From the IMG/VR virus record IMGVR_UViG_3300023176_002025, positions 1 through 23,296 of that record: DNA of 23,296 nucleotides, one strand, 5' to 3'. Position 1 is the first letter of the stretch; each line of letters opens with the position of its first letter. A program made the position numbers and the translations under genes. Source of the stretch: a virus. The notes under the pieces were generated by a model. It had not been told where the DNA came from and made no database searches. It saw only the letters and a program-made list of their open reading frames with translations. Shown here piece after piece: positions 12,219-20,582 of this stretch.

Positions 12219-15200
12219 ATGCCTCAGAAGACTAACCTAAATGTAAATCCTTATTATGAGGACTTTGACGCGAATAAGAATTTCTACAAAATTCTTTTCC
12301 GTCCTGGATACTCAATTCAAGGTAGAGAATTAACTCAACTTCAATCGATTCTCCAAAATCAGGTTGAAAGTTTTGGTAGATATGCATTTAAACAGGGACA
12401 ATTAGTTATTCCTGGAGAGGTTGCTCTTAATACAAAGTTAGATTTTGTGAAGTTGTCTTCAGTCACTGAAGTTGCTATAAACGATGGTAATGATATTGTT
12501 TATAGAAAGTACGATATCACTCAACTTGTTGGACAGCAACTCAGAGGTCTTACCTCTGGAGTTAAAGCAACTGTGTTGGAAGCAAACTTAGCAACTGCAA
12601 ATTCTTCTGATACATTATATGTAAACTACCTCAATAGTGGCAACTCAAATACGGAAGAAACTTTTAGACAGGGCGAAACTTTAGAAGTAATCGATGGTGT
12701 CAATACACCTTTGATGGTTGTTGGTACTGACGGTAGTGTTCTTCCCACTAGTATTGACGTAACAGATCCAGAATCTGGTTTAACTACATCTCTAGATAGT
12801 CCCGCAATGGGATATGGTTCTGCCGTTAAGGTAGAAGAAGGCATTTATTTTGTAAATGGATATTTTGTTCGCAACGATGAACAACTCCTTGTTATTGATG
12901 AATACTACAATAAACCTTCTGCAAAAGTTGGATTCACAATTGTTGAGGAAATTGTAACCCCAGAAGAAGATGCAAGTCTTTATGATAATGCAATCGGTTC
13001 TTCAAACTATACTGCTCCTGGGGCTCATAGACTTAAGATTAGTCTGTCTCTAAAAGAATTTGCATTAAATGCAATTACAGATAAGAATTTTATTCAACTC
13101 CTAACAGTATCGAAGGGTGTAGTTCAAAGAAAAGTTTCTGCTGCTGATTATACTCTTCTTGAGCAAACTCTTGCTCGTAGGACATTTGATGAAAGTGGTG
13201 ATTATGTAGTAGATAGTTTTGCTATTGATATAAGAGAATATGCTCAGAAAGAAAGTAACATGGGCATCTACTCAGTAGATGAATTTGGATTATATAATGG
13301 TTTGACAGATGCCATGGCATCTAAGAAAATGATTGCCAGTGTTGGACCTGGAAAAGCATATATTAAAGGATATGAAATTGTAAATAAAGAAACTAAGTAT
13401 CTTGAGATCAACAAAGCAAGAGAAAGCTTATCATCAGACAACGTAACTCTTAAAACAAAGGGACTTCCAACTTATAGTATTTCTAATGTTTTTGGAAGTG
13501 TTCCTCTAAACAAAGAGGGATCTCAGTTAACTGCATATCCAACTGTATATCTTTACTCATTATTTAATGATGGTTATGTTGGATTAAATGGAACAGAGTC
13601 CGATTCTAACTATCGACAAACAATTCAAAGAAGAGGTCTTTTCTTTGATTCTAATATCGGAATCAAGACCATAACTTTGGAAATCGTTGATGTTAATATT
13701 CCCATCACATCTATTATTCCATCCGAATTAGAAACAACATTTGCAAAACTTTGGTATGTTAAAACAAGAGCAGGAACTAATGTTGTTGGAAGTGTTGATG
13801 TTCTTTCTTACACTAAGGTTTTCAAACCACTAAGAAATTCTGGAACTTCTGAAGAGTCTAGATTTTTTGAAGTTACTGTTGCTGGATTAAAAACAGATTT
13901 AGAAAATGTATTTAAAGAATATGATGAAAGTTCTGATAATAAACAGAGAAAATTATTCTTAACTCAGAATGACGCTCTTGGAGATGAGAAAGAGGGTCTT
14001 TCTTCAACTGTGTTTGCAAACATTATGGATTATAGTGATACTATTACTCCTGTAATTGGAACTGCAAAACCAAGTAATTTTTACTTACAACGCAGGGGAG
14101 ATGGATTTAATCCAGATTCAAGTATTGTAATATCTAAAGGTATTCTTCCCCAAGGAACATCTGCGTACAATGCTACTTTTGGATTGTCATATTTCGATCC
14201 ACAGTTCTTCACAAAAATAAAATTAGAATCTGTTCCACCAGAAAACACATATGATGTTGGTGTATATGTCTATGGTTTAACTAGTGGTGCCTATGGTGTA
14301 GTTGAGGGAGCTCCTGCTGGAGTATATTCAACTGGCAAACTTTTATATGTAAAGACTCTTTCTGGAAAATTTGTCCCTGGAGAAACCATTAGAGATGAAG
14401 AAGGCAATCTTGTAAAAATTGCTCAGGAAAACACACTGTCACACTTTATTGTTCAAAATAGAGGACTAGGATATCCCAATTCTTCCAGCCTTATTATTGA
14501 TGGTGTTGAATACGATCAATCAAAAATTGAAATTGGATTCCAAGGTCAAGGAATTTATAAAGTAGAAATTTTAGATAGAACTTCCGTAAATACTCAATAT
14601 GCAAGACCACCTGTAGTAACAGTTGATCCTGGAACAACCACTCCAACGGAGGCAGCTGCGGTAGTTCCTGTGTTGAATAAAAACACAGTAACAACTTACA
14701 CACCACAAAACGTAAAATCTTTTGGTTCAACTTACGGATCTGGAGGAGAAAACAAGTTTACATGTGATGTTGTAATTGATGATAGAGTATATGCAGATAT
14801 TTCTCCAGTTACAGACTTTACTTTCTTTGGATCAAAAGGATCTAAATTTTTAGAATCCACTAGTTTTAGTGCTGACGCAAGTTCTGTGGTTCAACAAGGA
14901 GATCTTGTACAATTCTCAGATGCTTCTAATAATACTATTAGAGCAATTGTACAATATGCAACTGTTCAACAAGGATCTTCGAAGACGAGAATTTATCTCG
15001 ATGAAACTCTTTATGATGACGTAACTAGCACTACAGTTGTTCGCTTGCGTCCAAAAGTAGCAAATTCCAATTCAGGAACACTACTCTTCCCAACTGGTAG
15101 TAAGCAAGTATCACAAATTTCTGCTGGAACAGAAGATAGTAAGATTAAATATTTCTTCCGCAGAGATTTTGTAACCACTGGTTCAACAGGTGGTGGTCTA

Positions 15201-18200
15201 ATTACTTTTGCTGCACAACTTCCATTTGGAACACAAAGATTTACTGCATTTAATGAGAACAATTACATTATTACGGTACTCAATAAGAATAGTGCGGATC
15301 TTGTAGAAACTGGCGACATTGTTTACATTGATGCTGATAATGTCACCATCTCATCTTCCACTGATACAGCAAGCGGATTAACTTCTGGAAGTATTCAATT
15401 CAATCTTCCAACATCATACTTCAATACTAATTTTGAAGGAGTATCAAATTATGTTGCTCCAGAACTAAAATTAACCGCAACACTAGAAGTATCTAACGCA
15501 AAACCAAGACTCAAGACAGCAGTTAGAAATAAGAGAATTGTTGTTGACTCTGCTGGCGATAGAGTAATCCCATTTAGAGGAACTGATTATGACACTGATG
15601 TTGTAGAAACTCTATCATATTCAGATGCATTCAGATTGAGATATGTTTATGAGGGAACTAGCACCCAACCACCAGAAATTGATAGTGCTGGCAACCTAGT
15701 ATCTGGAACAGATGTTACCAATAGATATACTTTTGATAACGGACAAAGAGATACAATTTACGATGTGTCTAGAATTGTTATTAGACCTGGATTTGAACCA
15801 TCTGTAGGTCAACTTGTTATTGCATTTGATTATTTTGAACAATCACAGGGAGACTTCTGTACTATTGATAGTTATCTACACGAAGCTGGTGTAACGGAAG
15901 ATGAAATTCCATCGTTTAATTCATCTGTTCTTGGAAATGTAGAACTCAAGAACCTTATAGACTTTAGACCAAAAGTTAATAGTCAGACAATTGTTCCTGG
16001 ATTCCAAGACACTGCTTCACTCGAAGTAACTACCAGCAACTTTACTGGTCCTGGTTCTGTGGTAGCAAGCACTCCTGCTCCAGACACTACACTTGAATAT
16101 ACATTCTCATTCAGTCAAGTTCAATATCTTGATCGTATTGATGGTATTTTCTTGAATAAGAAGGGAGAATTTATTGTCAAGGAAGGAAATTCTTCACTCA
16201 ACCCATCAAAACCAGATCCAGTAAAAGATTCTATTCCTCTATTCTATGCGTACATTCCTGCTTATACAAATACAAGTAAGGATGTGAGAATTACTCCTGT
16301 TGAGCACAGGCGTTATACAATGAAAGACATTGGTAAACTTGAGAAGCGTATTGAACGTCTTGAGTATTACACAACTCTTAGTATTCTTGAGCAGCAAGCA
16401 CTTAACATGCAGGTCAAGGATAGTATTGGTTTAGACAGATTTAAGTGCGGTTTCTTTGTTGATAATTTTGAAGCACATAAGGTTGGCAATCTTGTTTCTG
16501 CAGACTATAAGTGTTCTATCGACAGTAAGCAATCTGTTCTCCGCCCACAATCAAAAGAAGATTCACTGAAATTAAAAGAAGTTTACACCAGACAAGATCA
16601 AAGATCTGTTGCTGGATATCAAAAGTCTGGTGATATCGTAACTCTTCCATACTCAAAGGTTAAGTTACTTGGTAATGAGTTTGCCTCTAAGACAATCAAT
16701 CCAAATCCATTTGTTGTCTTCCAGTATGTTGGTGATGGCAAAATTTCTCCAGAGATTGATCAGTGGTATGACCAATCTATTGATCCTCTTGTTGTAGATA
16801 CTAACACCAGTATCTTTAATATTTTCCTCGCTAAGGATGATTCTAGAGAGAGTTTCTCTAGTTTACACAATTCATTTATTGTAAACTGGGTTGGCAGTTC
16901 TCCATCATTTACTTCTATCAATTCTTTAGGAGAGTCCAATACTTCCAGTGCCAAATCAACAGTAAGCGCCGCTTCGGTTGGAAGTTCTTCAAATATTAGT
17001 CCTCAAAACAACGAAGTTGGAAAAGGAGTTCAGTCAAAAACTGTAGGAGAAAATATTGTTTCCACTTCATTGCAGTTTTTTGCTAGAACTCAACCAATCA
17101 AGTTTGTCATTGGAAGACTGAAACCAAACACAAAAGTTTCCGTATTCCTTGAAGGAAGAAATATTAATCGTTGGGTAAATCCAGATTTGAGATTTACTGG
17201 AATTGCTGGAAACTCATTGTCTGCTTTTAATGGAGACATTGTAACAGATGAGAGTGGTAATGCCAGTGGATTAATTCTTTTACCTTCTGGATATCCACCC
17301 AGAGAGAATGCTACTTGGACTGGTGATGTTGGAACTGTAGACTATGATACTTCTGCAGAAGAACTGAGATTTACAGTTGGAACACTCACATTTAGATTCA
17401 CTTCAAGTGCAACAAATGCAGACAAAACAACTGTAGATACATATGCTGAAATGAAATATTATGCTACTGGCATTCTTCCAGAGAATCCAGTAAGTATTGT
17501 TTCCACAAGACCTTCATACTTCAAATCTAATGAAGGTGTTCAGTTTGTTGACAGTAATACTGATAATCCAATCAGACCCAATCCACTTGCACAGACATTT
17601 AAAGTTGAGAACTATCAAGGTGGATTATTTGTTACTGGTGCAGATCTGTTCTTTAAGAGCAAGAGTTCTGAAGTTCCAGTTAAAGTATACCTAACAAACG
17701 TAGATTACGACAAACCTGCTAAGAATATTGTTCCTGGAACTGAAAAAACTTTAACTCCATCAACTTACTTAAAGTGCTATGCTAATGGAAATTTGAATGT
17801 CACTCAAGGGGAATATGTTGTAGGAACTAGTTCTGCTGCTTCTGGTCCTATTTCCTCAATCCTTGATAAGAATGGTGTTGAATTGACTCCAACTTCGACT
17901 GGAATTTATTCTTTAACCAATGAGCAGGTTTATACTTTAATTCTTAGCAACCACAATGGTCGTTCATTTAGTCAGAACGAGCAATTAGAAATTCCTTCAG
18001 TAACATTAGCAAATTCTACTGGCGGAACAGATCTTTCATTGACAATTGCTAAGGACAGTGGAAAACTTTCCGATATTAGAATTACCAATACTGGTGCGAA
18101 TTATGATAGTGCGGTTTTGACGATTGAGAGTCCACAACTTCCTGGTGGATCTGTAGCTACAGCAAGAATCAATGTGTCAAACGGTCAGATCTATAATGCC

Positions 18201-20357
18201 GAGGTTTCTATTGCTGGATTTGGTTATACCGAAGCACCATCAGTAGTCATCAAGGGCGTTGGTAATGGCGCTGGAGGATGCACAGTAGAGACCTTTATTG
18301 ATATTGATACCCCAGCAGTTAGAATGGGCGTAGCAACGGATTTTGAGGGTGTTACAGAGTCTACTACTCCTACTAGATTCGAGTTTGATTATCCAGTGTA
18401 TCTGCAAAATGATACCGAGTACGCATTGGTTGTAGAAACAGATTCTATTGATTATGAAATGTGGGCATCCAGATTAGGAGAAACTGATCTTTCTACAAGT
18501 ACAGTTATTACATCACAACCATCTCTTGGTTCTGTTTACAAATCACAGAATACAGAAAATTGGACTGAAGATATTTTTGAAGATCTCAAGTTCTCTCTAT
18601 ACAGAGCAGAATTCGATATCACAAGACCAGCAGAACTTCTTCTTAAGAACGAAAGTCTTGGTTATGACAAGTTAACTGCTGATGCAATTGAAACCAATGC
18701 CACATCAGATTCAATTGCCACATCAAAACTGTTCAAGAACAACAACAGTGTTATTAAAGTAAATCATAGAGACAATGGATTTGAAGACAGTGGAAAATCA
18801 TATGTTTTCTTCAGAACTGTATCTGACGTTGGTGGAATCACTTCAGAGGTATTGAATACTAATCTATTTGAAGTTACAAACTCTGGACTAGACTCATATA
18901 ATATTAGAACTATTACCAAAGCATCTCAAAGTTCATTTGGTGGTGGATCTACGGCATATGCATCATATAACAGAAAGTTTGAAACTTTATATCCACAAGT
19001 TCATTATCTAACTGTTACTGGAACTAAGTTGGAAACTAAAGTAAAAACCACCAATATTATTCCAGTTGATTCATCTACTCAAAATTATACATCATATTCA
19101 CAGACGGATTTCGAAAAGACTTTCCTCAATGAACCACATTTCTTTGATAATCAGAAGGTCATTGCTTCCGAAATCAACGAGACATTAAACAATGTCGGCA
19201 GATCTCTTACTTACAAAATGGATCTCTCATCTACAGTGTCATATCTCTCACCTGTAGTTGATCTTTCAAATGCTTCTGTAAAAACTGTTACTAACAGAAT
19301 TGAAAATGCAAGCGGACAGGAAAACAGATATGGAAGAAGAAATCAAATTTTAGAATTCTATCCAGTTTTCACCTTTGCTTTATCAACAACAACTATTGGT
19401 GTGACCTATCAAAATAACCAAAGCATTAAAGGTAAGACTTCACAGGCAACTGGATCTATCGCTAAAGTAGATGGTAACAACATTTGGGTAAAACTTTCCA
19501 CAAAACAAGGATTTGTAAATGGCGAGGAGGTTGAATTAACTCAAAGCATCGCCAACCCAGTAACAGTTGGTTCTAACCCATCGCTAGTAACGCCAGTAAT
19601 TAATAGTTCAACACAATCTGCTGCTGGAGAATCAATTACTATTGTTGCTCGCAATCCAGTCGAATCTAAGATTCTTGAAACATATGATAATAGGATTACT
19701 GGAAAGTCTATTATTTGGAACAAGACCACGAGGCAGTTAACTCTCAGAACTGATATCCAACCAATCAATAATGATTACAATGGAAGAATTGTTGATAGTA
19801 ATTTGTATGCCAGAACAAATGAAGTGACTGATCAGATTGCTGATGTTTTCAGAGTTGGTGATATTATTTCATACCCAAATCAACCAGATGATGAAGCATT
19901 CTTTATGGAAGTTGCTAAGGTAACTTATAGTAATGGTATTGATTTTGTTGCTGAAGATACTTCCAAAAATAGTTCTTCTATTTCAAAATATGTGACTAAG
20001 GAAATTTACATCAATAATCCAGCAACTGCCATTGATGTACATCTGCTTGCAAATATCAAAGACGTCTCAAACATTGAAGTTCTCTATAAGTATAAGAGAG
20101 CATCAAGTCAGGAGAACTTTGAAGATTCTGAGTGGATTTATTTTAATGAGTCTGGAGAACCAGATTCTTTAGAACTTGCTACTGCAGAAAACAATATTTC
20201 AAGTATTGTAGAAAAGCAATCTTCATATCAAGATCTTAAATACAGCGTTTCCGATCTTCCAGAATTCTCTTCTTTTGCAATTAAGATTGTGATGAAAGGA
20301 GTTGATCCAGCATATGTTCCTAAGATCCAAGATATTAGAGCTGTTGCTGCATTCTAA
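12219..20357 (+). CDS. Giant DUF4815-type virion structural protein
   Basis: A 2712-residue protein. Residues 11-67 (NPYYEDFDANKNFYKILF, RPGYSIQGRELTQLQSIL, QNQVESFGRYAFKQG) match the N-terminal signature I recall for DUF4815 (PF16075), found in phage tail/baseplate proteins. A second conserved block at about 1364-1420 has a short coiled coil (MKDIGKLEKRIERLEYYTTL) then DSIGLDRFKCGFFVD. Further blocks known to me from cyanophage structural proteins are FARTQPIKFVIGRLKPNTKV (about 1620-1640), NPLAQTF with GADLFFKSK (about 1790-1815), and FDYPVYLQNDTEYALVV with LGSVYKSQ and DLKFSLYRAEF (about 2055-2131). GGxGY-type modules sit at 14440-14640 and 18051-18290. The start at 12219 is set by GGAG at 12211. 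It lies in the T4 gene 9/10 region, so a baseplate-periphery or fibre-connector role is inferred. No enzyme motif was seen. It is unusually long for the family, apparently through module insertion. Confidence 0.88.
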   Translation: MPQKTNLNVNPYYEDFDANKNFYKILFRPGYSIQGRELTQLQSILQNQVESFGRYAFKQGQLVIPGEVALNTKLDFVKLSSVTEVAINDGNDIVYRKYDITQLVGQQLRGLTSGVKATVLEANLATANSSDTLYVNYLNSGNSNTEETFRQGETLEVIDGVNTPLMVVGTDGSVLPTSIDVTDPESGLTTSLDSPAMGYGSAVKVEEGIYFVNGYFVRNDEQLLVIDEYYNKPSAKVGFTIVEEIVTPEEDASLYDNAIGSSNYTAPGAHRLKISLSLKEFALNAITDKNFIQLLTVSKGVVQRKVSAADYTLLEQTLARRTFDESGDYVVDSFAIDIREYAQKESNMGIYSVDEFGLYNGLTDAMASKKMIASVGPGKAYIKGYEIVNKETKYLEINKARESLSSDNVTLKTKGLPTYSISNVFGSVPLNKEGSQLTAYPTVYLYSLFNDGYVGLNGTESDSNYRQTIQRRGLFFDSNIGIKTITLEIVDVNIPITSIIPSELETTFAKLWYVKTRAGTNVVGSVDVLSYTKVFKPLRNSGTSEESRFFEVTVAGLKTDLENVFKEYDESSDNKQRKLFLTQNDALGDEKEGLSSTVFANIMDYSDTITPVIGTAKPSNFYLQRRGDGFNPDSSIVISKGILPQGTSAYNATFGLSYFDPQFFTKIKLESVPPENTYDVGVYVYGLTSGAYGVVEGAPAGVYSTGKLLYVKTLSGKFVPGETIRDEEGNLVKIAQENTLSHFIVQNRGLGYPNSSSLIIDGVEYDQSKIEIGFQGQGIYKVEILDRTSVNTQYARPPVVTVDPGTTTPTEAAAVVPVLNKNTVTTYTPQNVKSFGSTYGSGGENKFTCDVVIDDRVYADISPVTDFTFFGSKGSKFLESTSFSADASSVVQQGDLVQFSDASNNTIRAIVQYATVQQGSSKTRIYLDETLYDDVTSTTVVRLRPKVANSNSGTLLFPTGSKQVSQISAGTEDSKIKYFFRRDFVTTGSTGGGLITFAAQLPFGTQRFTAFNENNYIITVLNKNSADLVETGDIVYIDADNVTISSSTDTASGLTSGSIQFNLPTSYFNTNFEGVSNYVAPELKLTATLEVSNAKPRLKTAVRNKRIVVDSAGDRVIPFRGTDYDTDVVETLSYSDAFRLRYVYEGTSTQPPEIDSAGNLVSGTDVTNRYTFDNGQRDTIYDVSRIVIRPGFEPSVGQLVIAFDYFEQSQGDFCTIDSYLHEAGVTEDEIPSFNSSVLGNVELKNLIDFRPKVNSQTIVPGFQDTASLEVTTSNFTGPGSVVASTPAPDTTLEYTFSFSQVQYLDRIDGIFLNKKGEFIVKEGNSSLNPSKPDPVKDSIPLFYAYIPAYTNTSKDVRITPVEHRRYTMKDIGKLEKRIERLEYYTTLSILEQQALNMQVKDSIGLDRFKCGFFVDNFEAHKVGNLVSADYKCSIDSKQSVLRPQSKEDSLKLKEVYTRQDQRSVAGYQKSGDIVTLPYSKVKLLGNEFASKTINPNPFVVFQYVGDGKISPEIDQWYDQSIDPLVVDTNTSIFNIFLAKDDSRESFSSLHNSFIVNWVGSSPSFTSINSLGESNTSSAKSTVSAASVGSSSNISPQNNEVGKGVQSKTVGENIVSTSLQFFARTQPIKFVIGRLKPNTKVSVFLEGRNINRWVNPDLRFTGIAGNSLSAFNGDIVTDESGNASGLILLPSGYPPRENATWTGDVGTVDYDTSAEELRFTVGTLTFRFTSSATNADKTTVDTYAEMKYYATGILPENPVSIVSTRPSYFKSNEGVQFVDSNTDNPIRPNPLAQTFKVENYQGGLFVTGADLFFKSKSSEVPVKVYLTNVDYDKPAKNIVPGTEKTLTPSTYLKCYANGNLNVTQGEYVVGTSSAASGPISSILDKNGVELTPTSTGIYSLTNEQVYTLILSNHNGRSFSQNEQLEIPSVTLANSTGGTDLSLTIAKDSGKLSDIRITNTGANYDSAVLTIESPQLPGGSVATARINVSNGQIYNAEVSIAGFGYTEAPSVVIKGVGNGAGGCTVETFIDIDTPAVRMGVATDFEGVTESTTPTRFEFDYPVYLQNDTEYALVVETDSIDYEMWASRLGETDLSTSTVITSQPSLGSVYKSQNTENWTEDIFEDLKFSLYRAEFDITRPAELLLKNESLGYDKLTADAIETNATSDSIATSKLFKNNNSVIKVNHRDNGFEDSGKSYVFFRTVSDVGGITSEVLNTNLFEVTNSGLDSYNIRTITKASQSSFGGGSTAYASYNRKFETLYPQVHYLTVTGTKLETKVKTTNIIPVDSSTQNYTSYSQTDFEKTFLNEPHFFDNQKVIASEINETLNNVGRSLTYKMDLSSTVSYLSPVVDLSNASVKTVTNRIENASGQENRYGRRNQILEFYPVFTFALSTTTIGVTYQNNQSIKGKTSQATGSIAKVDGNNIWVKLSTKQGFVNGEEVELTQSIANPVTVGSNPSLVTPVINSSTQSAAGESITIVARNPVESKILETYDNRITGKSIIWNKTTRQLTLRTDIQPINNDYNGRIVDSNLYARTNEVTDQIADVFRVGDIISYPNQPDDEAFFMEVAKVTYSNGIDFVAEDTSKNSSSISKYVTKEIYINNPATAIDVHLLANIKDVSNIEVLYKYKRASSQENFEDSEWIYFNESGEPDSLELATAENNISSIVEKQSSYQDLKYSVSDLPEFSSFAIKIVMKGVDPAYVPKIQDIRAVAAF
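14440..14640 (+). repeat. GGxGY-type modules in the DUF4815 protein
   Basis: Contains SHFIVQNRGLGYPNSSSLI, then GIYKVEILDRTSVNTQYARP and PVVTVDPG. It is preceded by a G-A-x-G-V-V-E unit (GLTSGAYGVVEGAPAG) that resembles gp8 (SGGTAYGTVVSW) and the first giant protein (SSGASGVIVGEV). Confidence 0.5.
18051..18290 (+). repeat. GGxGY-type module pair in the DUF4815 protein
   Basis: Encodes DIRITNTGANYDSAVLTI and AEVSIAGFGYTEAPSVVI, joined by ATARINVSNGQIYN and followed by GVGNGAGG. This is the clearest copy in this protein. Confidence 0.6.
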
Positions 20358-20366
20358 TTTCCGCGT

Positions 20367-20582
20367 ATGGGTTACCTCAAAGTTAAAGGGCATGATGGTC
20401 TTGTCAGAGACGAGACCACAGGTGCTATCTTGAATTACGACGATTCTGCCATCCAAGCAAGGCGTAAACAAAAACAATTGAATTCCGCGTTGGAAGACAT
20501 AAATATGTTGAAGGATGAAGTCTCTGAAATCAAATCCCTACTTAGAGAGTTAATAAGAAATGCCAGCAATTCAAGTCGCTAG
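20367..20582 (+). CDS. Small conserved-looking coiled-coil protein of the structural cluster
   Basis: 71 residues. The N-terminal half reads MGYLKVKGHDGLVRDETTG, then AILNYDDSAI; the G-H-x-x-L-V-R-D-x-x-T-G-A-I-x-N pattern is one I recall from short unnamed proteins in marine T4-like phages. The second half (about residues 32-65) is charged with regular leucine/isoleucine spacing (LNSALEDINMLKDEVSEIK, SLLRELI) and should form a coiled coil. It starts nine bases after the DUF4815 stop with no clear ribosome-binding site, so translation is probably coupled. Its last 23 bases overlap the next gene. It has no signal peptide or membrane segment. Possible roles are a small virion subunit that trimerises with, or an assembly helper for, the fibre-like protein downstream; function is unknown. 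The antisense frame at 20223-20477 is taken to be a shadow. Confidence 0.85.
   Translation: MGYLKVKGHDGLVRDETTGAILNYDDSAIQARRKQKQLNSALEDINMLKDEVSEIKSLLRELIRNASNSSR

Noticed and set aside
20223-20477. 84-codon minus-strand frame across the DUF4815/coiled-coil junction
   Set aside because: It is antisense to two well-supported genes and has no family resemblance.
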